A stretch of DNA of 64,000 bases from Streptomyces sp. NBC_00708 (GCA_036226585.1 CP108997.1:3906001-3970000); one strand, 5' to 3'. Shown: positions 43,197 through 52,121, numbered from the stretch's first letter. Notes: generated from the sequence alone by a model not told the origin. Translations and numbers: made by a program.

Positions 43197-43226
43197 GGGG
43201 CGGGGGCTCGCCCTGTGCCGGCGCGC

Positions 43227-43790
43227 TCAGCCCAGGTGCCGGTACTTCCCCCGGAAGTACGTCAGCGGGCCGCCCTCCCCGCTCGGGACATGGGCGCTCA
43301 GCACCCGGCCGATCACCAGCGTGTGGTCGCCCGCCACCACCCTCTGCTCCGTACGGCACTCCAGCGTCGCCAGCGCGCCGCCCGCCAGCGGGGCGCCGCT
43401 CACCTCGCCGCGTAGATAGGGGATGTCCTCGAAGAGCAGCCGGTCGCTGATCCGGCCCTTCATCGCGAACCGCCCGGCGATGTGCCGCTGGCTCTCCGCC
43501 AGGACGGACACCGCCCACAGGGGCTGCTCCGCCAGCAGGTCGTCCATCCGGGAGTCGTTGCGCAGGCTCACCATGACCAGCGGCGGGTCCAGGGACACGG
43601 ACATGAAGGCGGTCGCGGTCATGCCGACGTCCTCGCCCCGTCCGTCCTCGTCGAGCGGCGGCTCCTGGGCGGTGACCAGCACCACGCCGGCCGCCAGCCG
43701 GGACAGGGCGGCACGGAACTCTTCGTTGCTCACCCCCTCAGCATGGGGGACGGGCTCGGTACGCGGTGTGGGGGGCTTCGTCTGCAACAC
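43227..43790 (-). CDS. flavin reductase-like FMN-binding protein
   Basis: A 187-residue protein of the flavin-reductase/HpaC-like family: ALSRLAAGVVLVTA, then MTATAFMSVSLDPPLVMVSL (FMN-binding loop with the Thr/Ser and Asp-Pro-Pro motif), and GDHTLVIGRVL. Such proteins supply reduced FMN to monooxygenases. No obvious partner is adjacent. The GTG start at 43790 is used; another GTG (VSNEEF, about residue 20) is possible. Convergent with arfB. Confidence 0.85.
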   Translation of the reverse strand: MLQTKPPTPRTEPVPHAEGVSNEEFRAALSRLAAGVVLVTAQEPPLDEDGRGEDVGMTATAFMSVSLDPPLVMVSLRNDSRMDDLLAEQPLWAVSVLAESQRHIAGRFAMKGRISDRLLFEDIPYLRGEVSGAPLAGGALATLECRTEQRVVAGDHTLVIGRVLSAHVPSGEGGPLTYFRGKYRHLG

Positions 43791-44047
43791 ACCGGGAACG
43801 CTAGCCGCGCGCCCCGCGCCCCCGCATCGGGCCAGGGGACCAGCCGGGTCCTAGGACCGCGGGCCGCCGGTCCGCTCCCCGCACTCCCTGCTCGTTTGTG
43901 ACTTGAGTCACAGAGCGCAATATTTGCTGACCCTGTGTACCGGGTGCACAGCTCGCTGTGATTCAGTGGCCGTGACACTGCAGTAAGTACGTCACGTACG
44001 TCGATATGAATTCTGGAGTGCTGTCGAGGTCTCGGGGAGTGCGAGCA

Positions 44048-45682
44048 ATGGAGGCCGAGTCGGAGCCCTACGTCCGCCTCGCGACGATGCGGCAGCTGCA
44101 CCAGGCGGTCGCCGATCTCAACACGGCACGGAGTCTGGCCGACACCCTGCAGACCGTGGCCGACGGGATCGTCGCCAATCTCGGCTACGAGCTTGCCTGC
44201 GTCAACCTCGTCCGCCCCGACGGCGACCTCGTCGTCGCCGCCCTGGCCGGCAACCACGCCGCCGAGGCCCTGATCACCGGCCGGGTCGGCTCCCGCGCCT
44301 CCTGGGAACGCCGGCTCGCCATGGGTGAGGCCTGGGACGGGCTGCGCTTCATACCGCACACCGAGGGCTGGATCCTCCTCGACGACGACGTCCCGCAGTG
44401 GCACACCGAGGGCCCCGAGCCCCGGTTCGAGGACGAGTGGCACCCCGAGGACCGGCTCTACGCCCCGATGTACGCCTCCGGCGGCGGCTCGGACCTCCTG
44501 GGCGTCATATCCGTCGACCGGCCGCGCAACGGACGCCGCCCGGGCGCCTGGGGCCGTGAGGCCCTCCAGATGTACGCCTCGCAGTCCGCCATCGCGATCA
44601 GCAACGCCCGGCTCCGGGCCAACATGCAGCGGGCCCTGGTCCGGCTGGAGCGCGAGCAGCAGGCGCTCAGGGCCAGCGAGGAATCCTTCCGCCAGGCCTT
44701 CGAGTACGCCCCCAGCGGCATGGCCATCGCCGAGCTGGGCGGCGACCAGCAGGGGCGGCTGCTGCGGACCAACGACGCGCTGTGCCGGCTGCTCGGCCGC
44801 CCCGCGTCGGTGCTGCGCCGCTACTCCTTCGCCGACCTGGTCCACCCCGAGGACATCGGCACCCTGCTCCGTACCTCCGCCGAGGGCGGCCGGGCCGAGC
44901 TGCGGCTGGGCCGCCGGGACGGCACGTATCTCTGGGTGTCGCTGCGCAACTCCGTCGTCGCGGACACCGCGGACGGGCCGCGCTTCCTGCTGACGCACGT
45001 CGAGGACATCGAGGAGCGCAAGCGGCACGAGCTGAACCTGGCCCACCGCGCCTCGCACGACGCGCTGACCGGGCTGCCCAACAGCGCGGAGCTGCGCTCC
45101 CGGCTCGGCTCCCGGCTGTGCGCCCGGCCGGACGCGGCGGCGACCACCGATGTGCAGGCCCTGGACGCGGCGTACGGGGACGTGGACGAGACACGCGGGC
45201 ACTACCCGGTCGCCGGTCCGGGCGCGCACCCGTTCGACCACCATGTGCACGCGGTGGCACCGGACACCTCGCACGACGACGGTGCGAAGGGGCTCGCGGT
45301 CCTCTTCTGCGACCTGGACGGCTTCAAGTCGATCAACGACCGCTTCGGGCACCACACGGGTGACGCGGTTCTCATCGAGGTGGCGCGCCGCCTGACCACA
45401 TGTGTGCGGGACGGGGACACGGTCGCCCGGCTCGGGGGTGACGAATTCGTCGTCCTCGCGGACGGCCTGGGCGCGGCGGACGCGGCTGACCTGGCGGTTC
45501 GGCTGCGGAACGCCATCATTCCGCCGATCCGGGTGGACGGGCGCGCGGTGCGGGTCGGGGCGAGTTTCGGCATCGGCTGGGCGGCCTGCGGGATGACCGC
45601 CGAAGAGGTGCTGCGCTCCGCCGACCAGCGGATGTACATCGAGAAGCGGTCCCGGTCGAAGGTTCACCGCAGAGCCGGCTGA
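44048..45682 (+). CDS. cdgB: GAF-PAS-GGDEF diguanylate cyclase CdgB
   Basis: A 544-residue soluble c-di-GMP synthase. GAF domain about 20-185, PAS/PAC about 205-325, GGDEF domain about 335-540 with the intact active site GGDEF (residues 463-467) and a product-inhibition I-site RDGD exactly five residues before it. About 50 extra residues, His/Asp/Val-rich, interrupt the cyclase domain before LAVLFCDLDGF. CdgB of S. coelicolor has this architecture and links BldD to development. The ATG at 44048 has GGGGAG at good spacing; an upstream ATG at 44006 has less support. Confidence 0.9.
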   Translation: MEAESEPYVRLATMRQLHQAVADLNTARSLADTLQTVADGIVANLGYELACVNLVRPDGDLVVAALAGNHAAEALITGRVGSRASWERRLAMGEAWDGLRFIPHTEGWILLDDDVPQWHTEGPEPRFEDEWHPEDRLYAPMYASGGGSDLLGVISVDRPRNGRRPGAWGREALQMYASQSAIAISNARLRANMQRALVRLEREQQALRASEESFRQAFEYAPSGMAIAELGGDQQGRLLRTNDALCRLLGRPASVLRRYSFADLVHPEDIGTLLRTSAEGGRAELRLGRRDGTYLWVSLRNSVVADTADGPRFLLTHVEDIEERKRHELNLAHRASHDALTGLPNSAELRSRLGSRLCARPDAAATTDVQALDAAYGDVDETRGHYPVAGPGAHPFDHHVHAVAPDTSHDDGAKGLAVLFCDLDGFKSINDRFGHHTGDAVLIEVARRLTTCVRDGDTVARLGGDEFVVLADGLGAADAADLAVRLRNAIIPPIRVDGRAVRVGASFGIGWAACGMTAEEVLRSADQRMYIEKRSRSKVHRRAG

Positions 45683-45825
45683 CGTTCTCCCGCGCGGTCC
45701 CGGCCGGATTCCCGGGAACCTCCGTGTCAATTCTTGACATCCTCCATTCGAGGTAGGCTCGGCCGGTCGGCGACGGCCGGCGCTACTGGGCGACGGCTGG
45801 CGACATGGTGAGGAGTGACCCAGGG

Positions 45826-46806
45826 ATGGCCGGGAACAACGGCGCGAGCACACCCGAGGACGACGATCCGTTCGGCTACCTCTACGAGGACGGGCAGGCG
45901 GCCGGTGCGCAGCCTCCGGGACAGGGCGGCTACGGCTACCCGGGGCCCGCCGCCCAGCCGGGTGTGCCCCGGACCTCGTACAACCAGGTGCGGACCGTCG
46001 GCCAGCGCCAGTACGGGCAGCAGGTGCCCCAGCAGCAGGCGTACGGGTACCCGCCGCAGGCGCCCCAGGGCCAGTACGGTCAGCCCGGCCCGCAGTACGC
46101 CGCCCCGGAGACGTATCCCGGCGGCGCGGCCACCACTCAGGTGCCGCAGCAGGGCGGGCGCGGTGGTTCCGGCGGTTCCGGCCGGGGCGGTCCGAACACC
46201 AAGGGCCTGCTGATCGCCGCGGTCGCGGTGGTCGCGGTGGTGCTCATCGGCATCGGCGCGGCGCTGCTGACGGACGACGGCGACAAGGACAAGAAGGCCG
46301 AGCCGACCTCCTCGGAGGGTCCGGGCTCGAAGGTCGAGGAGTCCCCGACCCCGGAGCAGTCCCCGTCCTCCTCCGCCCCGGCGGAGCTGCCGAAGCAGGA
46401 CGCGGCCTCGCTCCAGCTGGGCGGGACGGCGCAGCTGGACAACTCCGTGAAGGGCGCCAAGAGCGCGAACGGGCAGTACATCAACCTCAACGAGGTGGGC
46501 CGTTCGGCGACCTGGTCGGTGGAGGTGCCGGAGGACGGCGAGTACACGCTGTTCGTGACGTACGGCGTGCCGGGCAAGGACGCCAAGACGTCGCTGACGG
46601 TCAACTCCGAGGACCCGCGCGACATCAACATGAAGAACTACGCGAACGCCCCCGAGGGCGATCTGGAGAAGGGCTGGACGACGACGTACGCCTACGTCAA
46701 CCTCGTCAAGGGCGCGAACACGCTGAAGATCTCGTGCGACGAGGGCGATCAGTGCGACGCCAACCTGGACCAGCTGTCGCTGAAGGCCGGTCACCAGACC
46801 CGCTGA
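45826..46806 (+). CDS. membrane-anchored protein with CBM6/35-like domain
   Basis: A 326-residue protein with three parts. An N-terminal Gln/Tyr/Gly/Pro-rich cytoplasmic segment (about 1-120) and one membrane helix (about 127-149, GLLIAAVAVVAVVLIGIGAALL) precede a Ser/Pro/Glu linker. A C-terminal beta-sandwich (about 195-326) has GEYTLFVTYGVPG and KGANTLKISC segments like family 6/35 carbohydrate-binding modules; two Cys (ISCDEGDQC) may pair. A surface carbohydrate-binding role is inferred. ATG 45826 has GGAG ten bases upstream. Confidence 0.75.
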   Translation: MAGNNGASTPEDDDPFGYLYEDGQAAGAQPPGQGGYGYPGPAAQPGVPRTSYNQVRTVGQRQYGQQVPQQQAYGYPPQAPQGQYGQPGPQYAAPETYPGGAATTQVPQQGGRGGSGGSGRGGPNTKGLLIAAVAVVAVVLIGIGAALLTDDGDKDKKAEPTSSEGPGSKVEESPTPEQSPSSSAPAELPKQDAASLQLGGTAQLDNSVKGAKSANGQYINLNEVGRSATWSVEVPEDGEYTLFVTYGVPGKDAKTSLTVNSEDPRDINMKNYANAPEGDLEKGWTTTYAYVNLVKGANTLKISCDEGDQCDANLDQLSLKAGHQTR

Positions 46807-46822
46807 CCGGCGCCTCACGCAT

Positions 46823-46856
46823 TCCGGCCCCCTCGCCTCCGGGCGAGGGGGCCGGA
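46823..46856. terminator. bidirectional terminator between CBM-like gene and aldolase
   Basis: A perfect 15-bp stem TCCGGCCCCCTCGCC / GGCGAGGGGGCCGGA with a four-base loop, between convergent genes. Confidence 0.85.
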
Positions 46857-46873
46857 GCGTTTCCCGGGTGCGC

Positions 46874-47725
46874 TCAGCCCATCAGGGCGAGGAAGCCGGC
46901 CACCGTGGCGGCCATGGCCTCGCGGCCGGGGGCGATGTACGTGCGGGGGTCGACGCCCGTGGTGTGCTCGGCGAGGTGGGCGCGGACGGCTCCGGTGAAC
47001 GCGGTGTTCAGGGCGGTGCCGACGTTGATCTTGACCATGCCGGAAACGGCGACGGCCTGGCGGATCTCGTCGTCCGGGACACCGCTGGAGCCGTGCAGGA
47101 CGAGCGGGACGGGGACGGCGTCGCGCAGCCGGCCGATCAGCGCGTGGTCGAGGGCGGCGGTGCGCTCGGTCATGGCGTGCGAGGAGCCGACGGCGACGGC
47201 GAGGGCGTCCACGCCGGTGGCGGCGACGTACGCGGCGGCCTCGTCCGGGTCGGTGCGGACACCGGGGGCGTGGGCGTCGAGCGGGGCTTCGCCCTCCTTG
47301 CCGCCGACCTTGCCGAGTTCGGCCTCGATCCAGATGCCGCGCGCGTGGCCCCAGGCGACGGCCTCGGCGGTGGCGCGGACGTTGTCCTCGTACGTGAGCT
47401 TGGAGGCGTCGAACATCACGGAGCCGAAGCCCTCGTCGTGGGCCCGGTGGAGCAGGTCCACGGACTCGACGTGGTCGAGGTGCAGGGCGAGCGGGGCGCT
47501 CGACGTACGGGCGACGGCGGCGGCCGCGGCGGCGATGGCGGTGAGCCGGCCGCCGTGGAACTTCACGGCGTTCTCGGAGATCTGGAGGATGGCGGGGGCG
47601 CCGGCGCGTTCGGCGCCGGTGGCGATGGCCTCCGCGTGTTCCAGCGTGATGACGTTGAAGGCGGCGATCCCGCGTCCCTGCGCCTGGGCGGCGGAGACGA
47701 GTTCACCGGTGCTGACGAGCGGCAT
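46874..47725 (-). CDS. class II fructose/tagatose-bisphosphate aldolase-like enzyme
   Basis: A 283-residue zinc aldolase. The Zn/phosphate motifs are present: ALHLDHVES (zinc His), the acidic EAELGKVGGKEGE, LHGSSGVPDDEIR (His plus phosphate site) and KINVGTALN. The GatY/KbaY subgroup cleaves tagatose-1,6-bisphosphate; the fructose group is close, so the sugar is not fixed by sequence. Sits 90 nt downstream of a PfkB-type sugar kinase and in line with nagA/nagK, so it probably completes an amino-sugar or hexose route. Last gene before a terminator. Confidence 0.85.
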   Translation of the reverse strand: MPLVSTGELVSAAQAQGRGIAAFNVITLEHAEAIATGAERAGAPAILQISENAVKFHGGRLTAIAAAAAAVARTSSAPLALHLDHVESVDLLHRAHDEGFGSVMFDASKLTYEDNVRATAEAVAWGHARGIWIEAELGKVGGKEGEAPLDAHAPGVRTDPDEAAAYVAATGVDALAVAVGSSHAMTERTAALDHALIGRLRDAVPVPLVLHGSSGVPDDEIRQAVAVSGMVKINVGTALNTAFTGAVRAHLAEHTTGVDPRTYIAPGREAMAATVAGFLALMG

Positions 47726-47815
47726 TGCTGACCTCTGTTGTTTCCCCGGGTCCGGCGGTCGGGCCCGGTGCGGGGCGGGGGCGGCGTGCGGGCCGCTCCC
47801 TTGCGGGTGTGGTCC

Positions 47816-48760
47816 TCAGACCGCTCCTGGTCCTTGTTCCTCGATGGCGACGCGCGGCAGCAGCTCCTCGTACGCCGTGCGGTCGAAGTCGCCCGCGGTG
47901 GGGGCCAGCACGGTCGCCGTCGACAGTGCCACCGCCCGGCGCAGCCGGTCCGGCCAGCTCAGGGACTCCACGAGCCCGGAGAGCAGCCCGGCCACCGCGG
48001 AGTCGCCCGCTCCGGTCGGGTTGCCCTTGACGGGGGCGGGCGGTGCGGCCCGCCAGACGCCGTCCGGGGTGACGGCGAGCAGGCCGTCGGGGCCGAGCGA
48101 GGCGATGACGCCGTGGGCGCCGCGGCGGCGGGCGTCGCGGGTGGCGCGCAGGGGCTCGCGGGAGCCGGTGAGCTGGGCGAGCTCGTCGGAGTTCGGCTTG
48201 ATCAGGTCGGGGCGGGCGGCGATGCCCCGGCGCAGCGGTTCGCCGCTGGTGTCCAGGAGGACGGGGACGCCGGCGGCGCGGGCGAGCCGGACGAGTTCGC
48301 CGTAGGCGCCGACGTGGATGCCGGGCGGGAGGCTGCCGCACAGGGCGACGGCGTCGGCGGTCTCCAGCAGGCCGGCGTACGCGTCGAGGAAGGCGGCCCA
48401 CTCGTCGGCGGTGACGTGCGGTCCGGCCTCGTTGAACTGGGTGGTGTCGCCGGTGGCCGCGTCGACGACCGCGAGGGTGCGGCGGGTGTCGCCGGAGACG
48501 GGGACGAGCGCGTCGGTGAGGGCGCCCTTCTGCCGGGGGAGCGCGGCGAGCAGGTCGCGCAGGACGGCTCCGGTGGCGCCGCCGGCGAAGCCGGTGACGA
48601 CGGTGTCGTGGCCGAGGGCGGTGAGGACGCGGGCGACGTTGAGGCCCTTGCCGCCGGGGCGCTCGGAGAGGTCGGTGACCCGGTGGCTGGAGTGGGGCAC
48701 GAGGGCGGGGACGCCGTAGGTCAGGTCGAGTGCCGTGTTCAGCGTGACCGTGAGGATCAC
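47816..48760 (-). CDS. PfkB-family 1-phosphofructokinase/tagatose-6-phosphate kinase-like enzyme
   Basis: A 314-residue ribokinase-superfamily kinase. The first motif is GGKGLNVARVLTALG (N-terminal sugar-binding), and the second GNPTGAGDSAVAGLLSG holds the catalytic Asp and anion hole. The N-terminal MILTVTLNTALDLTY is typical of FruK/LacC-type kinases. Phosphorylates a hexose phosphate (fructose-1-P or tagatose-6-P). The gene lies between the aldolase and nagA, so tagatose-6-P is a reasonable guess, fed by the SIS isomerase at 51147. Confidence 0.85.
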   Translation of the reverse strand: MILTVTLNTALDLTYGVPALVPHSSHRVTDLSERPGGKGLNVARVLTALGHDTVVTGFAGGATGAVLRDLLAALPRQKGALTDALVPVSGDTRRTLAVVDAATGDTTQFNEAGPHVTADEWAAFLDAYAGLLETADAVALCGSLPPGIHVGAYGELVRLARAAGVPVLLDTSGEPLRRGIAARPDLIKPNSDELAQLTGSREPLRATRDARRRGAHGVIASLGPDGLLAVTPDGVWRAAPPAPVKGNPTGAGDSAVAGLLSGLVESLSWPDRLRRAVALSTATVLAPTAGDFDRTAYEELLPRVAIEEQGPGAV

Positions 48761-48911
48761 CGCGGCCGCCCCTTCGCTTTCGATCCGTGCTGAGCGCTGA
48801 TTCCTTGCCGGAACGCGCTTTCCGTGCTGGTTTCCCAGGCGATCATGCCAAAGAGGGGGCGGTCGGCCCAGACCTCGGGACCAACCGCCGTCTCTTCGTT
48901 ACGTAGCCCGT
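48761..48911. promoter_or_regulatory. 151-bp gap with repeated motif upstream of the PfkB gene
   Basis: CGCTTTC...CCGTGCTG appears twice (48775-48792 as CGCTTTCGATCCGTGCTG, and 48816-48829 as CGCTTTCCGTGCTG), 41 bp apart. On the minus strand these read CAGCACGG followed by GAAAGCG, a GAAAG-type repeat of the kind recognised by DeoR-family regulators. This suggests a separate promoter for the kinase-aldolase pair rather than simple read-through from nagA. Confidence 0.35.
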
Positions 48912-50075
48912 TCAGCCGGCCGCGGCCTCGGGGCGGACGATCCACTCGCCCTTGCGCATGACGCCCTTGAGCCGGAAGTCCTCGTCGAGAACGACCAGGT
49001 CGGCGTCCTTGCCGGGCTCCAGCGAGCCGACCTTGTCGTCCACGCCGAGGAGACGGGCCGGGTTCGCGGAGATGGACCGGACCACGTCCTCGACGGGGAT
49101 GCGGTCGATGGTCACGGCGCGGTGGAAAGCGGTGTCCAGGGTGAGCGTGGAGCCGGCGATGGAGTTGCCCTCGACGAGCCGGGCGACGCCGTTCTCGACG
49201 TTCACGGCGAGCGGGCCGAGCTGGTAGCGGCCGTCGCCGAAGCCCGCCGCGTCCATGGCGTCCGTGATCAGGGCGACCCGGTCGGCGCCGGCGTGGTGGT
49301 AGGCCAGTTCGAGCGCGGCCGGGTGCAGGTGCGTGCCGTCGTTGATCAGCTCGACGGTGACCCGCTCGTCCTCCAGGAGGGCGGCGATCGGGCCGGGCGC
49401 GCGGTGTCCGAGGGTCGGCATCGCGTTGTAGAGGTGCGTGGCGACGGTGGCACCGGCGTCGATCGCCTCGACGGTCTGCTCGTACGTGGCGTCGGTGTGG
49501 CCGATGGCCGCGATGACACCGTGCTCGGCGAGCAGCCGTACGGAGTCGATGCCGCCGGGCAGCTCGGTGGCGAGGGTGAACATCTTCGCGGTGCCGCGCG
49601 CGGCGTCCATCAGCTTGCGGACCTCGGCCGGGTCCGGGTCGCGCAGCAGGGCCTCGCTGTGGGCGCCCTTGCGGCACGGGGAGATGAAGGGGCCCTCGAA
49701 GTGGATGCCGGCGAGGTCGCCCTGCTCGACGAGTTCGGAGAGGATGCCGGCGCGCTCGGCGAGGAAGTCCATCTCGCCGGTGACCGTGGAGGCGACCAGG
49801 GTGGTGGTGCCGTGCTCGCGGTGGGTGCGGACGCCGGTGAGGACCTCGTCGACCGTGCCCGAGGTGAAGGAGGCGCCGCCGCCGCCGTGGTTGTGCATGT
49901 CCACGAAGCCCGGGACGATCCAGTGGCCGGAGAGGTCCACGACCGGGGCGCCCTCGGCCCCGTCGCCGCCGGAGATGCGGGTGCCCTCGACGACCACCCG
50001 GCCGTCCTCGACGGTGCCGGTGGGCCGTACCACCCGGGCCCCTGCGAGAACGGTGCTGTCTGCGCGTCCGGCCAT
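48912..50075 (-). CDS. nagA: N-acetylglucosamine-6-phosphate deacetylase
   Basis: Deacetylates GlcNAc-6-P to glucosamine-6-P in the cytoplasm. The 387-residue amidohydrolase-fold protein has VPGFVDMHNHGGGG, the metal-binding Glu in GIHFEGPF, the metal His in AIGHTDATY and ATHLYNAM, DGTHLHP, and the catalytic Asp in ITDAMDAAGF. The ATG at 50075 overlaps the nagK stop by one base (TGATG), so the two are coupled. Under DasR control in streptomycetes by family knowledge; a dre-like site lies before nagK. Confidence 0.92.
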   Translation of the reverse strand: MAGRADSTVLAGARVVRPTGTVEDGRVVVEGTRISGGDGAEGAPVVDLSGHWIVPGFVDMHNHGGGGASFTSGTVDEVLTGVRTHREHGTTTLVASTVTGEMDFLAERAGILSELVEQGDLAGIHFEGPFISPCRKGAHSEALLRDPDPAEVRKLMDAARGTAKMFTLATELPGGIDSVRLLAEHGVIAAIGHTDATYEQTVEAIDAGATVATHLYNAMPTLGHRAPGPIAALLEDERVTVELINDGTHLHPAALELAYHHAGADRVALITDAMDAAGFGDGRYQLGPLAVNVENGVARLVEGNSIAGSTLTLDTAFHRAVTIDRIPVEDVVRSISANPARLLGVDDKVGSLEPGKDADLVVLDEDFRLKGVMRKGEWIVRPEAAAG

Positions 50076-51007
50076 CAGGCGGATACCTCCGTGGAGAGTA
50101 GATCCCAGGCGAGCAGCCCTGCGCCCAGGCATCCGGCGGTGTCCCCGAGGGCCGCCGGGACGATGTGGGGCAGCTTCTGGAACGTGACGCGTTCCTCGAC
50201 GGCCGCACGGAGTGGTGTGAACAAGGTTTCCCCGGCCTCGGCGAGCCCGCCACCGATGATGAGCATGCGCGGGTCCAGCAGGGTGAGCGCGGTGACGAGC
50301 CCGGCGGCGAGCGCGTCGACGGCGTTCTGCCACACGGCGAGGGCCTTCGGGTCGCCCGACTCGACGGCCTTGGCGCAGTCGGCGGCGTCCGCCTTGGGGT
50401 CGCCGGACGCGGCCGCCCAGGCGCGGCTGACGGCGGAGGCGGAGGCCAGGGTCTCCAGGCAGCCGCGCTGGCCGCAGCTGCAGTCCGGGCCGTCCGGCCG
50501 GATCACGATGTGCCCGATCTCGCCGGCGTAGCCGTGGGCGCCCTCCTCGATGGCCCCGGTGATGCCGATGGCTCCGGCGATCCCGGTGCCGAGCGGGATG
50601 AAGAGGAAGCGGTCGGCGCCCTTGCCCGCGCCGATCCGGCCCTCGGCGAGGCCGCCGGTCCTGACGTCGTGGCCGAGCGCCACGGGCACGCCGCCGAGCC
50701 GTTCGCCGAGCAGCTGCCGCATGGGTACGTCGCGCCAGCCCAGGTTCGCCGCGTAGACGGCGACCCCCTTCTCCGCGTCGACGATGCCGGGCACCGCGAC
50801 TCCGGCCGCGAGGGCGCTCTCGCCGAAGTGCTCCTCGCCGTACGCGCGCAGGTCGGCGGCGAAGGCGAGGATCGAGTCCACGACGGCTTCGGGGCCGCGC
50901 TCTCTGCCGGTCGCGCGCCGTGCCTCGTGGAGCAGGGCGCCATCGGCCCCGACCAGTGCGGCCTTCATCCCGGTGCCGCCCACATCGAGGGCGATGACGT
51001 GTTTCAC
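50075..51007 (-). CDS. nagK: ROK-family N-acetylglucosamine kinase
   Basis: A 310-residue sugar kinase. ATP-binding ALDVGGTGMKAAL at residues 6-18, sugar-binding LGHDVRTGGLAE, the ROK signature GEIGHIVIRPDGPDCSCGQRGCLE with its four zinc-type Cys/His, and a C-terminal ATP-contact stretch IIGGGLAEAG. The start is GTG at 51005-51007. It leads the nagK-nagA transcript and phosphorylates GlcNAc (or a related amino sugar) entering unphosphorylated via an ABC importer. A DasR-like site is at 51036-51051. Confidence 0.9.
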   Translation of the reverse strand: MKHVIALDVGGTGMKAALVGADGALLHEARRATGRERGPEAVVDSILAFAADLRAYGEEHFGESALAAGVAVPGIVDAEKGVAVYAANLGWRDVPMRQLLGERLGGVPVALGHDVRTGGLAEGRIGAGKGADRFLFIPLGTGIAGAIGITGAIEEGAHGYAGEIGHIVIRPDGPDCSCGQRGCLETLASASAVSRAWAAASGDPKADAADCAKAVESGDPKALAVWQNAVDALAAGLVTALTLLDPRMLIIGGGLAEAGETLFTPLRAAVEERVTFQKLPHIVPAALGDTAGCLGAGLLAWDLLSTEVSA

Positions 51008-51035
51008 GGGAAACAGTTTCGCCCGAGGAACCCCA

Positions 51036-51051
51036 ATAGGTCTAGTCCACT
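51036..51051. promoter_or_regulatory. DasR-responsive element (dre) upstream of nagK-nagA
   Basis: ATAGGTCTAGTCCACT matches the dre consensus ACTGGTCTAGACCACT at 13 of 16 positions with the central GGTCTAG intact. It lies 29 nt upstream of the nagK start, fitting repression relieved by amino-sugar phosphates. Confidence 0.65.
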
Positions 51052-51146
51052 ATCGCTGTTTGTTGCGCATCCATACAAAATCCCGGTACCGGTTACGGGG
51101 AACGGTCCCGGATTGTCGAGAACCGTCCCCGGGCGGGCGTCCGGCC

Positions 51147-52055
51147 CTACTCCGGCAGGATCACGCTGCGCGAGAGGTTGCGGGGGTGGTCGGGGTCGTA
51201 CCCCTTCGACTCGGCCAGCACCACCGCGAGCCGCTGCGCGCGGATCAGGTCCGCCATCGGGTCCGCCGTGCGGTGCGCGACCAGCGTCCCGCCGACCGCC
51301 GCCACCTCGCCCGCCAGCCCCTCGGGCAGGGCGCCGAAGACCCAGGCGACCCGGTTCGGCCCGGTGATCGCGATCGGGCCGTGGCGGTACTCCATCGCCG
51401 GGTACGACTCGGTCCAGGCGCCCGCCGCCTCGCGCATCTTCAGCCCGGCCTCCTGGGCCAGCCCATAGGTCCAGCCGCGCCCCAGGAACGTCCACTGCTC
51501 GGCCGCGACGACCGCCTCGTCCAGCGGCTCGGTCACCGCCAGCTCCGCGTCCACCGCCGCCTCGGCGACCGTCTTCACGCCCGCCGGAAGCGGACCGGCC
51601 GCCTCCAGGCCCGCCCGCAGGAAGGCGAGCGCGGTGGTGGCGAACCGGGTCTGGACCACCGACTCCTCGTCCGCCCAGTCCAGTACGGCGACCGCGTCGG
51701 CGGTCTCCATGACCGGCGTCGTCGGGTCGCCGGTCAGGGCGACGGTGGCCGTCTTCCCGCGCAGCTCGCCCAGGAGTGCCAGCACCTCGCTCGTGGTGCC
51801 GGACCGGGTGATCGCCACCACCCGGTCGTACGGGCGGCCCACCGGAAACTCCGAGGAGGCGTACGCGTCCGTCTCGCCCTGCCCGGCGGCCTCCCGCAGG
51901 GCCGCGTAGGCGATGGCCATGAACCAGGAGGTGCCGCACCCGGTGACCGCGACGCGCTCGCCGGGCCTCGGCAGCCCGCCGAACTCCGCGCCCGCCTGCG
52001 CGGCACGCCGCCAGCAGCTGGGCTGGGTGGCAATTTCAGATGCGGTACGCGACAT
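51147..52055 (-). CDS. SIS-domain sugar isomerase/deaminase-like protein
   Basis: A 302-residue protein of two SIS (phosphosugar isomerase) domains, each with a conserved Thr/Ser-rich phosphate loop: GERVAVTGCGTSWFMAIAY and VAITRSGTTSEVLALL in the first, then a second half ending NLSRSVILPE. It is related to AgaS/GlmS-C isomerases. With nagA, the PfkB kinase and the aldolase it could form a GalNAc- or GlcNAc-related route. The ATG at 52055 has AAGGAG at nine bases; an upstream GTG-like start would cross the dre-like site. Same strand as nagK but 139 nt upstream of it. Confidence 0.85.
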   Translation of the reverse strand: MSRTASEIATQPSCWRRAAQAGAEFGGLPRPGERVAVTGCGTSWFMAIAYAALREAAGQGETDAYASSEFPVGRPYDRVVAITRSGTTSEVLALLGELRGKTATVALTGDPTTPVMETADAVAVLDWADEESVVQTRFATTALAFLRAGLEAAGPLPAGVKTVAEAAVDAELAVTEPLDEAVVAAEQWTFLGRGWTYGLAQEAGLKMREAAGAWTESYPAMEYRHGPIAITGPNRVAWVFGALPEGLAGEVAAVGGTLVAHRTADPMADLIRAQRLAVVLAESKGYDPDHPRNLSRSVILPE

Positions 52056-52121
52056 GCGGAACGGCTCCTTGAGGCGGGGCGGACGGGGCGACTCGGCGGG
52101 GGAGTTGGCGCGCGGGCGGCT

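Noticed and set aside
43906..43921. TGTGACT-TG-AGTCACA palindrome as BldD or CRP-like site
   Set aside because: Symmetric, but the spacing between GTGAC and GTCAC is four not five; no clear regulator.
43972..43987. BldD site upstream of cdgB
   Set aside because: Half-sites GTGACACTG and AGTAA fit but the spacing has one extra base; kept only as a comment.
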